Below, piece after piece: positions 38,901 to 50,500 of a DNA stretch of 64,000 bases. A program made the position numbers and the translations under genes. The stretch covers positions 11,813,050-11,877,049 of the forward strand of contig NC_054082.1 in NCBI RefSeq assembly GCF_017562075.2, in the 5' to 3' direction. The DNA comes from Anopheles merus. Its lineage: Eukaryota > Arthropoda > Insecta > Diptera > Culicidae. The notes below the pieces were generated by a model. That model was not told where the DNA came from. It ran no database searches and saw only the letters and a program-made list of their open reading frames with translations. The number at the start of each line of letters is the position of its first letter. Position 1 is the first letter of the stretch.

Positions 38901-41166
38901 GCAAATAGTAACCCCTGAATGATAATAAAAAAAACAAGCTAGTACAAAACCATTGCACAAACAAAAAAGGCGTGTGATCGCATACGGGGCAGCGACATTG
39001 CATTCGGTACATTCGGGCCGCTTCGGGTTCAACCCCACGCAGACCGGAACGTACCGGTCCCAAAAAAATGGTTAGCCTTAACGTAACAGAAATCAACATT
39101 ATATGCATGATGGTATCGAAAGCCTTCTACAGTCCCATCGGAGGAGAGCGTGCATAATGCAGCGTGTAACGCGTGTAAGATTGTTCAGCGCTGCACAGCT
39201 TTGTTTGGGCCTGGCGGCTCTCAGCAGCACAGTTTGTCAAGTGTGCAGAGAGTGTTGTCAACAAGCGCTACCTATAACACTGCAATTTACTACCATCATC
39301 ATCATCATCATCATCCTCGTCTTCTTCGGCCTTTCTATATAATTAGTAGTTCATTTCCGCCCTGCCCGCATACTGAACCAGATGCTGCGGTCCAGGTGCG
39401 TGACTGTGTGGGGGAGGGGCGGAAAAAGGGGACTTAATGACACTCACACACACACACACATACACTATCTGTTTGCGATAAGATTTGCTTCCTTTTTTGT
39501 TTAGCATTTTTTTTGTTTGTTTCTCTAACACCTATATTAACGCTCGTCGCAAAATCCTACAAAAATGGACGAATTTTTCTTTTTTCTTTTGCCTAGGATG
39601 CAATTTTCCGACTGTAACCTCAGCTGAGTGATTGTGGATTGTGTTGCGGTTTTTTTGTTTTGTTTTTGTTTTGTTGCACTTTTCCCCCCCAATTGCTTGG
39701 CCCTATCGGTCTTGCCTGCTGGCTTGCTGTTTGTTTTTTTTTTTGGTTTAGCTCCCTCTCTATATCTTCCGTCACGGAACGCTTCTGCTCTATTGGCAAA
39801 GCCAGCAAAAAAACAAAACAAAACATCTATTAGTGGGGTTCTATAGCTTTTCTGCTGCGGGCAGAAGCATCGCCCGGCCTTAAGAGCAGCGTAATGAGTG
39901 TGCGTGTGTGTGGTTTGTGGTAAAAAACAGGCAGAGTGTGAGAGAGAGAGATGATTTGCGGAACAAGCGACGACGACGATATGCTGCCCGGAGGAAATCC
40001 CTGTGCTTTAAATGCAATACCCTGCGCCGCCTGCTTTGCTTGCTGCCTAGACGTGCTGCAAATATAATGCTAGAATGCGGAAAAAGCTCTCGTTTGTTTG
40101 CACTGTCTTTTTGTCCTGTTGTTGTTTTTTTTTTCGTTTTCTCTTCATTTTATATGTCTTTAGTTGAGGGTTGTAAAATTATTGTTGATGCAACATCTCT
40201 CTTGCTTCAGCTGCACGCCTGCTCTAGTGGTGTGGCTTTGTGGATTCAACCAGTGCACACGTTTGGTGGTTTGATAGGTGTGATAATGGGTTGTTTGCAA
40301 GAACGAGCGTTGGGTTGTTTCTTTTCATTTTATTTTATTACAATGCTATTGCAAAAGCGTAAAGGAGCCAGTGTCCAGGGTTAACAGGTGTGTTTTGTAA
40401 GGATAGGTGTGATAGGTGAAAAATTCGAAAAAAAAAAACGCCTCGATGTTCGTTTTGTTCTGAAACCACGTCTGTTGCCTAGCTTGGAGACTAGAATGGA
40501 CTCGCAAAGGTTGCAAACTATGGTTTGGCATGGTTCGGTTGGGTGGAAAATGTGTGTGTGTGTGTGCGTGTATCTCCATGGATTGTTGCTCTTTTTCCAC
40601 TTCAGCCACACGAGAGTATTATGCAAACTGTTGATGTGTTAGTGTGGCCGTTTGGTTTTGTTTTATTACTCTTCCACCAACATGCACTGCAAATCTTATT
40701 GTTCCATGTGCTCTTGCTGCTGCTGATGTTGCTTTTTTTTTCTTTGTTTCTCGCTTTGTTTTGAATTACTTGCTTTTATAACACGCTTTTGTTTCCGTTT
40801 TTCAATTGTAAATATATAGCAGATGCGTTTACGTCACTTTTTTTTTGGTTGTTATTGTTTGTTTTCTTCTTCTGTTTTATTAAGGTAGTATAAATATGAA
40901 ATTTCAAAGCGTATAGCAGTTGTGTGTGTGTGTGTGTTTTTGGGGGGTGTTGTGTTTGTGTGTGTATTACAAAAAATATATGTATATACTTCAGTAGCGG
41001 GTTGGCATTACTTTTTGTTTCAATCCTGTTTGTTTGTCTGGTTGTTGCCTTGCTGCGCTGGGTGTAATGAGCCATTTTCATCCTGTACGCGGATTTGCGC
41101 CGGCCAGGGCCCGTGCAGCAAAAGAGAATCGCTTGCCCTCCCCTTCCTTGCAGCTTGATTATAATT

Positions 41167-41183
41167 GGGGGGGGGGGGGGGGG
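41167..41183 (+). repeat. G17 homopolymer
   Basis: Seventeen consecutive G on the + strand (C17 in an Appl transcript), within the putative 3' UTR. Confidence 0.85.
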
Positions 41184-41910
41184 AGAAGAGCTTTTTCCCT
41201 TACACCCATCGCCACTATCAACATACACCCTGTGCACATCATCCGCTCTGCCCAGGCCCAAAACGCGCGTCAAGCGAATATATATAGATATATATAGATC
41301 TAATGCAATTGGTTGTATAATGTACGTTTATTAATGCATGTATATTCTTACAAGCTTATCAAATGAGAAGTATTGTAGTAGTGTACGTGTCTCTGTGTAT
41401 GTGTATGTGTGTGTGTTTGTGGTTTAGTTGCACCGGTTGCGTCCGTCCCACCTCCCTCGATCGATCGGTCGCTAGGGGCGTATGTTGTAAGCGATAAGGG
41501 GATGTGATTGCCCGCCTGAAGTAAGAGCCGTGGGATGATGCCGGTTTTGGTTGTTAACCTGAGCTGCGTAACCGATCGATTGTAGAAAATTAATAACTAA
41601 TTAGCTACTTAGCTATCTAACTATTCTCTGGCTCTGGCACTCTCCATCTCCCTCTCTCTCTCTCTATTGAGTGTTTTCTTTCTGGGAAGGTGACGTGGTG
41701 TGACGGTGGTGTGAGTTGATGAGTTTTTGAGGGTAGAAGCAGCTCTGCGGTCTGCCCCATATCACTAGCAACTAGGCTATTGCGCACTGTTCTACGTGGA
41801 ATGTGTGTGTGTGTGTGTGTGCTGTGGAATTGCGGTTGTAGTGCATTTGCTCGACAGTGGCCATTTGCCCGCGCGCGTTAAAAAAGCGACTAGTGCATGA
41901 GCCGCAGCAA

Positions 41911-41957
41911 GATAGAGAGCGAGAGAGCGAGAGAGAGAGAGAGCGAGAGAGCGAGAG
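41911..41957 (+). repeat. GA-rich microsatellite
   Basis: Interrupted (GA)n with GCGAGA variants, within the putative 3' UTR. Confidence 0.85.
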
Positions 41958-42476
41958 CTTCAACTATGTAATTTAAGGGTGACTGTTTCATACTATTCTT
42001 TGGTAGCGTCGTGCTCTACGTCTGGTCTCGGGGGTTGTACAGTCGAGAGTGATATAGGGAGGCGTATAGGTTGTAAAGATTATAGGTTGAAAGGAAAACG
42101 GTTTGAAACAATAGTTTGCAAAACTTGTGTTTTGTTTTTGTTGCCTTTGTTGTTGTTGTTGTTGCTGTTTTTACTGCTGCTGTTTACGATCATCACACAA
42201 ACGCGCCGTCGCACTGTCCCCGGCAGCAATTAGTAGTAGCAGAGTGGTGAATGCTCGATGGCATTTTTACTTTTCTTTAAACGTTCAAATTCTCCCGTGT
42301 TGTTGTTGTTGTTGTTGCTTTTTTTTGTTATATATATTTCTACACGCAAAAGGACACTCAGTGTATGTGTGATGTGTTGGGAATTTCATCAAATTGTTAC
42401 CGCAGCAAACGATCGGACTTGGTTTGCTGCCTTTCAAACTTTCTTTGCGCACTACACACACATACGAAACGTTCGT

Positions 42477-42537
42477 TTACACACGTAACACACACACACA
42501 CAGACGCGCAGACACACACACACAGGCACACACACAC
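42477..42537 (+). repeat. Interrupted CA microsatellite
   Basis: A (CA)n array broken by GACGCGCAGA and GG. It runs opposite in strand sense to the TG repeats around it. Confidence 0.85.
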
Positions 42538-42981
42538 TTTTAGCTACAGCGCACACATTTCGTGAACGGGATGCTTTTCGAGCTACAAATCGAGTTTAAA
42601 ATGCATCATTTAAAATGCCATACGCTCGCGATTACGCCTCATCAACAGAAGGATAGGACTAGAATGAGTATTCACAAAACATCGATCAACTCCGTGGGTG
42701 TATGTGTGTGTGTGTGTGTGTGCTTATGAAAACAAAAAAAAAACATCCCACAAAACTGCGCATCTTGTTTTCTTTAATTGTTGAATTATAGGAGAGGCGC
42801 TACTTGAGAGAGTTGGCTGCCTTTGGTTGGTATTTTTGCATCCTTTTTCTTTCTCTTGCTTGTCTGCGCGCGCGTGTGTGTGTGTGTGTGGTTATATGTG
42901 TCATTTCCTTCTTCTTATTTTCCCTCCTTTTTATAGCACAAATATCGATTTTACACTTTCATTTTATTTTCACCCTCCTGC

Positions 42982-42998
42982 GGGGGGGGGGGGGGGGG
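42982..42998 (+). repeat. G17 homopolymer
   Basis: A second run of seventeen G, 1.8 kb from the first and 264 bp from the Appl stop codon. Confidence 0.85.
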
Positions 42999-43262
42999 AG
43001 CGGTAACTGACTTCTTCTGACTGACGGCGTTCTGTTTCTCTCCTACGCGACATTAATCGTGACTTGCTCAAGGATCTTCGAGCTGCTCTGAAGTATCTTT
43101 GGGTTGCTCTTGCTGTTTGCGCTGCATGCTACACTGCCTTCTACTCTGACACACACACCACCCCCTGCCGGGCTGCCCGAATCGAGCGTTTTCGGGTTTC
43201 GGGTGGCCTTGACCGGGTGGCGCGCCCGGATGTTGTTTGCCGCGTCCTGCCACAAGCTGTGC

Positions 43263-43364
43263 TTACTCCTTAATTTCGAAGTACTTGTAGGTTGGATTCT
43301 CGTACCCATTGATCTGCATGTTGGCCACGTGTCGCTCCTCCGGTGTGACCGGTGCACCGACCGC
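43263..43364 (-). CDS. Appl: Appl last exon: cytoplasmic tail with YENPTY
   Basis: Begins after TTTTTCCCAG and encodes 33 residues ending ANMQINGYENPTYKYFEIKE, then TAA. The YENPTY motif binds PTB-domain adaptors and drives endocytosis in APP proteins. Confidence 0.95.
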   Translation of the reverse strand, partial: AVGAPVTPEERHVANMQINGYENPTYKYFEIKE

Positions 43365-46300
43365 CTGGGAAAAAAAGAGAAGAATGTTGCTGTAAGTAGT
43401 GCAGCGCGATCCCCGGGCCCAGTTTGCCCCACTCACCTGATCCACCTCGACGAATCCTTGAGCATGGGGCGACCGGGAAGCTTTCCACTTGGCAACGGCA
43501 ACGCCGACAAAGACCGCAGCCATCAGGGCAACGCCGGCGAATCCGACCGTAAAGTAAACGTTCTTGCTGTCCCGTCCGCTGGAGCTGTACACCTCGCGCC
43601 GCACCGAGTAGCTCTGCGTTGGTGGGAAGAAAACGTGTGGACGATAATTAGCTCGCGCGGGTTTAAGTTTCGCGTCAATTTTCTCCACCTAGCATCCCTG
43701 CCGTCAACTGTGACGGGTTCTTTGAGGAAAAGTTTCCTCTCCGGAACTGCGCAAGTTAACGCATGACGTACACCGCGCAACATTGTCGCTAATTTGGCGT
43801 TGCAGTCAGGGCAAGACATTTGCTCACACAGCGGAAATCCCTATCCATGGACTGGTTTTGGTAGTTCTTCTTCTTCGGTTTTGTTTTCCAACCACTCCCC
43901 CATTCTCTCCCATCCTACTTACCGGTTCGCCGTGGCCAATGTCGTGGGCGAGAACGTGTTGCATCTTCGGTTCGGCTTCCTGATGGGCGACGGCCGCCGC
44001 TACCTCCTCGACCGCGCGCTGTACCGCTTCATCGTCGACTGTTGGGAGTGCGGTCGGCTGGGGACTTCTGCAGCACCGGAAATGAGACAAAGTTGACAAC
44101 GCCACACGGTGGTGATTAATTAAGCGAGCAAAGGGCGAACGCAGCCACCAACAGCCAAAGAGGGCGGCGGCTAATTATCGCCTCAGAGAAGTGCCGGGAA
44201 ATTGTTACTGCTGGTACTTACGTCACGACCGCTTCCTCGGAGTAATCCTTGGTGGTTTCCGTTTCCTTTTGCGCTTCCATGTCCGGCTGCTGCTTCTGGG
44301 TTTGCGGCTGGTCCGACAGTGTGGGTTGCTGGGTTTGCATCGATTGTTGCTGCTGCTGCTGTTGCTGCTGCTGTTGCTGTTGCTGTTGCGTTGCTGCGAA
44401 TGTGGCTGCAATCATTTGCGCCTGCTGTTGAGCTTGCTGTTGAGCTTGTTGTTGCTTTTGTTGCTGCTGTTGCTGCTGTTGTTGCTGTTGCTGCTGCTGC
44501 TGCTGCTGCTTGTATGCGGCTTCCATTTTCTTCGCCTCGAGGCGCAGCTTCTCCTCGCGAATTTTCTCACGCTCCTGGGCCCGCTGCTCCTTGCGCTGCT
44601 TTTCGGCCAACCGCTGGCGCTCCTTCTCGCTAACCTTGCGCTCAATCTCCATGCGGTACTTGTCGAGGATGGCGGCTTCCGCCTCCTCCGTCATCGCCAG
44701 CATCGAGCCGGGCGTTTCGTCCTTGGAGCGCAGGGCCTGGATGTAGTCGTCCATCAGCTGGGACAGCTTCACCGACAGCTCCGGGTAGCGCTTGAGCATC
44801 GCCATCGATTGGTTGACCGCGCGGTCAATGTCGACCAGCCGCTCGAGCGTGCGGGGACGCTCGGAGGCAGCCGCCTCCAGGCCGCCGGTACCGCCCGAGC
44901 CGAGCAGATGGCGATAGTGCGACAGGGCATGGGCACGGTCCTTGTGGAGCGCACGCAGCAGCTTCTGGAGACACTTTTCCACCCGGTGGGACTGGATAGA
45001 AGAAGGATAAAGTTGAATAAATATAAAAAAAAATGGCACGTGTGTCACTGACACCGTACAACCGATCGAAGCGGGAGCAGCCGGTCAAACCGTCGGCAGG
45101 GTTTGTACTAGTGGCGATAAGTTTAATTACAATTTGTGAACCCGTACCACATGGTACCGTAGCGTAAACATTGGCCAGGGATTTAAACACCACCTCGTGT
45201 CACGTACTTTCGCCCTGCGAGGCTTTACCATAATTCGAACAAAACGCAACAACTCAAAAGGGGGAAGTTTTCCATTTTTTTTGTTATTTCATTTCGGTTG
45301 CTTTCCACACGTAACTCCACCAAACCAAAGTTCATTAAAACTGTGGAACGAACGGGATATTTCCATCAAAGTTGCCCACCGGCATGATGGAACGTGTTGC
45401 GGAACGTGCCTGCTCGTGCGTGGAGTTACGAGCACGTACCAACGTACCGGGACGCGACATTCGCGCCAATCGCGGACGTTTGGCAAACCGAAAGACTCAT
45501 ATTTGTTGTCCCATACCGAAGCACCGGAAATGAGCAGCTGCACGCGCTTCGTTTTGTGCTGTTGTTTGTGGGGAGGGGGGGCCGAAAACTTACGCTTGGC
45601 GGTTGCTCCGTCAGGGCCTGGGTGTAGCAGGTCATCGCTTCCCGCTTGCGCTGGTTGATGTGGGCGAGGACGCGCTGCTGGTGCATCGCCGCCAGCTGGT
45701 GCTTCTCCGAGTTGCCCTCCTCTTCCAGTGCCTGCACAGAAGTCTAAAATATTACGCGAACGGAAAGGGGGGACGGCCACAGTAGCAAGGGTGGCCCGGT
45801 TTTAGTTACGAACGAACGACCGTTAAACTCATGTCACCATTTTTGTTTTTGTTTTTTATTTTTTATTTTGCTGTTGTATGTGTTTGTAAGGATTTGTAAT
45901 TCGCTACGGAACATTGCGTTTTTTTTTTTTTGTTGGTTTCGCAAGGCATCAACTACTAGCAAACGATCAATCTAAAACTATGCAATTGAAGGTGGAGAGT
46001 TGGGAGGACACCGGTGGGCAAACAACCTTTAACGAGTGCATGGGGGGGGGCGGGGGAGGTTGCGCGAAGCGAGCGTACGATTGGTTTTTGTTTCGTTTTA
46101 GAGCTTTGCAATAATCATTACTGCAATTCTTCGAATGACTTTGGTTGTGTGTCGACTCGCTCGAACAATTAATTGCTTTTGGTTGTGCTTTTGCTGTGGG
46201 ATATTGTCCCAAAAACTTGGTCATGTGCATGTCTTAACACTAAAACAGGACAAACAAGAAGTAAAGTTTGGGCAAGAAATGGTACAGAAACTTTTGTAAC

Positions 46301-47593
46301 CATGCTGTGCTCGCTCATGTGGCTCGCCCATGTGGCTTTGCTCTCTTTGATGTGCAGCGCAACGAAGTCGACAGTTAATTAAAAAAAAGCCCTCTTACGG
46401 ATTGTTTGCCCACGGTCCCGGGATTGTTTTCGTCTTCTAAACTACGCTAAAAGTGTGCTAATGGGGTTTTAACTACCACGCTAAAGTTTATGGTGCGTGC
46501 ATGTTCGTCCACATCCACCGAAACACAACGAAAAACCACACATTGCATACATGGACATGTTGTGTTTCAGCAGAAGGGAATAAGAGAGAGAGAGAGAGCA
46601 AGACAGAGTGACGCGCGCGATCTATTTCGTAACAAACGCGATCCAAATGGACACGGACTCAAATCATGACATGATTTTACTGTCAGCCAAAACAAAACGG
46701 TGGAAAGTGCAAATGCAATGGTGGCTCTAGTGCCAGGGCGAAATGGGGGGGAGAATGCTGGGAACCTGAAGAAGGGAGTGGTAGGATGGACAAGCTGGAG
46801 GCAAAACGAAAGCACACAAACAAAACAGACGCAGACACAGCCGCAGAACGCTTACCTGGAACCGGGCCGTCATGCGCTGCTTGAACGTTTGCGCCGACTT
46901 CGGGTCGGCCAGCCGCATGTCCTGGTACTTCTCCTCCAGATCGGACCAGTCCTTCATCACGCGCGTCACCTTCTCCCGGTGGCTCTCCTCGAGCCGCTGC
47001 TGGGCTTCCTGAAATTCGGCGTGCAAATTCTACGAACAGCATATACAAACATCAATTTCGTGGCCCCGCACCTACCTTGAAGCTCTGGTGCTCGTTGCGC
47101 GGATCGAAGTGCGTGAAGTACGGGTCGGGCGTCGGGATGGCCGTGATCGGTGTCGTCACCAGCTCGATACCGCCAGCCGCCCTTTCCGTCGAGCTGGCGG
47201 CCGCATATCCACCGGCAGCGGCGTACAGCATGCCGGCACCGAGGCTGCTGTCGGGCTGCTGCTTCTTGAGCGCATCCCTGTTGCCTGCTGCGGGCGGCGG
47301 CGGTGTGGTGAAGCTATCCCAGGCGGCCGAACCGGTATCGATCGTGTCCGCACCGGCCGGTTTGTCGCTGCCCGCGTCAAAGTCTTCGTCCGAATCGTAC
47401 TCGTCGTCCTCGCTCTCGATCGGCTCGTCGCCCAGCATCTCCTCGTCCTCCTCGTCGTCCAGCTCGTCCTCCTCCTCGTCGTCCTCCGAGTTGTTGTCCG
47501 ACGCACCGTCCGAGCCGTCGTCCAGCGCCGGCAGCATGTCCGTGTCCTGCGGCAGCACCGGCAGGTCCGTTTTCTTCACCTTCATCGGTACGG
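43263..47593 (-). CDS. Appl: Appl, beta-amyloid precursor protein-like, last seven coding exons
   Basis: Single-pass neuronal membrane protein of the APP family. Minus-strand exons in order: 47593-47076, 47029-46856, 45743-45594, 44991-44222, 44067-43923, 43613-43437 and 43364-43263; all junctions are GT...AG and in phase, giving about 677 residues. Order of parts: KKTDLPVLP linker, acidic region, E2 domain (DPYFTHFDPRNEH onward, including LEESHREKVTRVMKDW and EKCLQKLLRALHKDRAHAL), coiled-coil EKERQRLAEKQRKEQRA, polyglutamine segment, TVDDEAVQRAVEEVAAAVAH, a transmembrane helix (VYFTVGFAGVALMAAVFVGV), the Go-binding KWKASRSPHAQG stretch and the terminal YENPTY sorting and PTB-adaptor motif. 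Fly APPL is about 887 residues, so roughly 200 residues (signal peptide and E1) are missing and should lie further right. The gene converges on Dus4l. Recognition of the family is secure. Confidence 0.95.
43437..43613 (-). CDS. Appl: Appl exon: juxtamembrane, transmembrane helix, Go-binding segment
   Basis: A 177-bp exon from ACGCAG to CAG|GTGAGT. It encodes SYSVRREVYSSS, the membrane-spanning helix and WKASRSPHAQGFVEVDQ, which is close to fly APPL. Confidence 0.95.
43923..44067 (-). CDS. Appl: Appl exon: ectodomain stalk before the membrane
   Basis: A 145-bp exon between TGCTGCAG and CCG|GTAAGT. It encodes ALPTVDDEAVQRAVEEVAAA and AHDIGHGEP, a conserved stalk of insect APPL. Confidence 0.94.
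44222..44991 (-). CDS. Appl: Appl exon: second half of E2, coiled coil and polyglutamine
   Basis: A 770-bp exon from TATCCAG to GTGAC|GTAAGT. It covers EKCLQKLLRALHKDRAHAL through ALRSKDETPGSMLAM, the charged helix EKERQRLAEKQRKEQRAQER, then glutamine tracts. The other strand shows a 286-codon Leu/Val-rich frame here, which is only the antisense of the repeat. Confidence 0.95.
44345..44512 (-). repeat. CAG/CAA repeat encoding polyglutamine in APPL
   Basis: Two mixed CAG/CAA tracts (about 44345-44389 and 44457-44512) of roughly 15 and 17 uninterrupted Gln, separated by a QQQAQQQAQ spacer and MIAATFAAT. They lie between E2 and the membrane stalk, a segment that is shorter and less Gln-rich in fly APPL. 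Mixed codons suggest selection for Gln rather than fresh slippage. Confidence 0.9.
45594..45743 (-). CDS. Appl: Appl exon: central E2 helices
   Basis: A 150-bp exon from ATTTTAG to AGC|GTAAGT. It encodes TSVQALEEEGNSEKHQLAAM and HINQRKREAMTCYTQALTEQ, almost identical to fly APPL. Confidence 0.95.
46856..47029 (-). CDS. Appl: Appl exon: start of E2 helices, alternative acceptors
   Basis: Ends CAG|GTAAGC. It encodes QRLEESHREKVTRVMKDWSD and DPKSAQTFKQRMTARFQ. Two in-frame acceptors 21 bases apart are possible: TTCGTAG (exon from 47029, adding NLHAEFQ) and AATTTCAG (exon from 47008). The longer form resembles the HFQKAKERLEAKH stretch of vertebrate APP. Confidence 0.93.
47076..47593 (-). CDS. 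Appl: Appl exon: acidic region and E2 start
   Basis: A 518-bp exon from CGCTGCAG to AAG|GTAGGT. It encodes KVKKTDLPVLPQDTDMLPAL, a long Asp/Glu run (around DDEEEDELDDEEDEEMLGD), a Pro/Ala linker, then DPYFTHFDPRNEHQSFK. The first two bases complete a codon from a missing upstream exon. The Ser-rich frame on the other strand is a shadow. Confidence 0.94.
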
Positions 47594-50500
47594 CTGCAGC
47601 GACGGGAGGGAAACAGATCACAAAGAGGGGTAACGTTATACTCTGAGTCCATTAAAGCGATTCGTCTTGAGGCGAACACGTTCGCCCGGTTTGGAAACTT
47701 TCAAACAGTAAAGCAAAAACCTGGTGCCGAAAAAAAACATACCAAAAAACGATAATGATGATGCGATTAAGCGGTAAAGTGTGGCCCATTAATCAGCACG
47801 ACGCCAGCCATTAATACGCGCAGGGCGTCCGCTACTGTGCGGTGCGATGCGCCCATTGCTTGGAGCAGTTTTGCACAACCGGCCGGAGTGGGGCAGCACC
47901 CATCGGCTAAGCTTTACTTATGGCGTCCGAGCTGCTGCTTGCAAGCGAACGCGACACAACGTTAAAAGTCAACGTCGCGCGTTGTTTATCTGTCGGGGAT
48001 GTAGCGGGGGATTGGCCATAAACGAACGCAAACGACAAGCACTACAATCCCGGGCTCGATGTAAAAGCAGTAAAGGAAGTCGCTGTAGACTGGGCTTGAT
48101 CCAGTGGGTGGCAAGAATGGCCGAATTGTCGTCCCCTCTTGCCATTCAACAACCATCCCAGTAGAACGACCTTTTTCCCGTCGCTGTTTTTTTTTGGGGA
48201 GGAGAAAACGAAAAGAGAAAACAACATACGTTCCCCCGAGAGAATGGTTCGAATGGACAGAGTCGCTGTCAAGCCCATTAATCGTTGCGCACCCTCCCCA
48301 GAGCGAATCTGAAATCAGCGAACCGGAAGCTATCGAAGCAATATCGAACGGTGGATCCATTTTTTGCTGTTGCTGCTTTGGTACGTTCTTGCAAATGATT
48401 CGTGCCGGGTTCAATAATCGAATCGATTCATCAGCAGTCCCAGTCCCCGTCGCTTTATGCATATGCGGGAAGAGTGTGTGCTGGTGACGCAAAGGCCTAC
48501 AAAAAAATGGCCACGGAAATTGTCGTTTCTTGAGCGAGATACGAGAAGCAGTAGGGCTGGGCGAGCGCGGTGGTGGTTAATCACACAATTCGCTTGCCAC
48601 TGAGTGTTCTTGGAACCTTGTCCCCTCCAACCCCCGGACACTCTCCCGGCAACAGTGTCTGCACGGGATGGTTGAAAAAATGAAGCACGGGAACATTTAT
48701 TATTATCACCTTTTATGTGCCGGAAACTGCAATTTTCCGGTCATGCAGTGGAGGTGGTTTGGATGGTTTTCGTGGTTTTGCTATCGTGAGTCAGTTTTTA
48801 TGATCGCCGAAAGGGTCTTCAATGATGTGTGAAAAGAGAGTGAGCGAAGGAAGAAGAATAGCATCATTTGCAGTGTGCTAACGGTCGTGGAGCACAGGTC
48901 TCCGCAAATCACACGTCTTCAGACTTTTGCAAATATTCACCACTCTTCTCGTAGCAACAGAAAGAAGGGAATCGTCCACTTTCACGATCGATCGTTTCGC
49001 TGGCTGTGGCTGTGTTTGCATGTTTCTGCGCCGCTTTATGGTGCACTCGATCGATCGTACCGACGGTTTGTTGGGTGGTGAGTATTTGTGTGTGTGTTTT
49101 TTTTGTTATGGTGGTTTAGCTTCAGCACAGCTACAGTACATACTGTTGTTCGCTGTGGGAAGGAAAAGCGACAGGGGAGACACCGACCAGGATGATAATG
49201 ACCTAACCCCGCGAACCGCCAAAAGGAGAATCGCGCGAAACGAAGCACACACACACACACACACACCATCGAGCCCGAAACGTTGGGGCAGCGTTTCTCA
49301 ATGGCATCCCCGACCGCTGCGACCGGCTGCTGCTAACGATGCCCACGGGCCGGAAGTTTGGCGCGAAAGGATAGCTGGGGCAACCGCGCGCGCACTGTGC
49401 CACGCCGTAACGGGAATGCCAAAGTTTTATAACCGAAGGATATCAATGGTTTGTCATTAGTGAAGGGTATCGCGTTTATTATCATTACTTCAGCTGGGCG
49501 CAGGACAGAGCCACCCTACCTCGATGTGAACGCTTGTGTGTGTGTGTGTGACCGCACGTAATGGGTATCATTACGACTGTTTCGTTTTTTTTTGTTGTGG
49601 TATTGTGTTAGTTAGACTGATAAGTCGCTGAGTTTTTATGTTTCCAGCCTGGCATGGGGCAGCTTTCTTCTGCTGCATGCCAAACTGTTTGCCATCTTTA
49701 TGTCTCATTCACTGCTGTAGTAAAGGCATAACTAACTGCATTAAGCAAGCTTATTACCGGTGTCGAATGAAATCTCAAACGAGCGCATTGCGCTATCGGA
49801 AATGGCAACTCATCGTCCCAGTTACAACAGTAAAACAAAACAAAAACTCAGCTCAACTTTATTTACGGTCGAAGCTTTTTTAAAACCTCTCTCCTTATGC
49901 ACGGTGTGCAAGGAAAAGTTTCGCTTCAAAACAAAATTATTCAAACGCAAGGCTGCATGTAATTTTAAAAGTTGCTATGGTTGGGATGCTTGTACTCGAG
50001 GGCACTCCACGGGCGGCAGTTACAGCAGTACAAACTTTGGGGTGAATGTATGTGTCAACAGTGGAAAACTTTTACCCTTCTCCGAACGTAGTATGAAAGT
50101 GGATTTCAGGGAGTTTTGCGCATGATGTTTTACATGTTTTATTTTTTATTTATTTTCAAAGTCATGGTACTTTCGACCATCCAGGCTCCACTGTTCTTGG
50201 TCCCGGTTACTGGTGTTACATCAAACAACTGTCAAAATTTAGATGGGAAGGCGCCACATTTACACGTGCACAAAAACACGTGAGCTTTTAAAACTCCCCC
50301 AGTCCGCCTGGGGTTGGTTTGCTGTGTAAATAGCAATCGCTTATCGGCCGACTGGTGTGCCGATCTTGAAAACTTCGCCCGGAAATCAATAAGTTTGTTT
50401 TGTTTAAATTTCACTTGGAGCTTTTGCTCATTTTTTCACCCGGTTGGTGTAGGGAAGCTTCACTGCGGGGATTCAGAGTAAGCTTGACCTTAAGAGCTTT

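Larger units (their letters stand above)
36202..43262 (-). other. Putative long 3' UTR of Appl
   Basis: Seven kilobases between the Dus4l poly(A) signal and the Appl stop codon contain no credible coding frame. The + strand is persistently rich in T and G (runs of T, TTG and TGTG), so a minus-strand transcript would be A/C-rich, as long neuronal 3' UTRs of flies often are. The strand bias begins near 36200 and covers the tract up to Appl. AATAAA on the minus strand occurs at 36202-36207, a plausible distal cleavage signal. Many microsatellites lie inside (TG/CA near 38519, 39446, 40549, 40920, 41800, 42480 and 42705; GA near 41911; TTG near 42140 and 42305). The UTR assignment is inference; RNA evidence is needed. 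Confidence 0.5.

Noticed and set aside
38850..39060. tRNA-like GGTTCAACCCC (B-box resemblance)
   Set aside because: No A box at the right distance and no cloverleaf with acceptor and anticodon stems.
43104..43766. 220-codon plus-strand frame
   Set aside because: Overlaps two well-supported Appl exons on the other strand and crosses their splice sites; no recognisable product.
44191..45051. 286-codon Leu/Val-rich plus-strand frame
   Set aside because: Exact antisense of the Appl exon with the CAG repeat; poly-Leu is the shadow of polyglutamine.
47077..47646. 189-codon Ser-rich plus-strand frame
   Set aside because: Antisense shadow of the Asp/Glu-rich Appl exon.
48927..49460. 177-codon plus-strand frame
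   Set aside because: Crosses a CA microsatellite read as Thr-His repeats; no domain.
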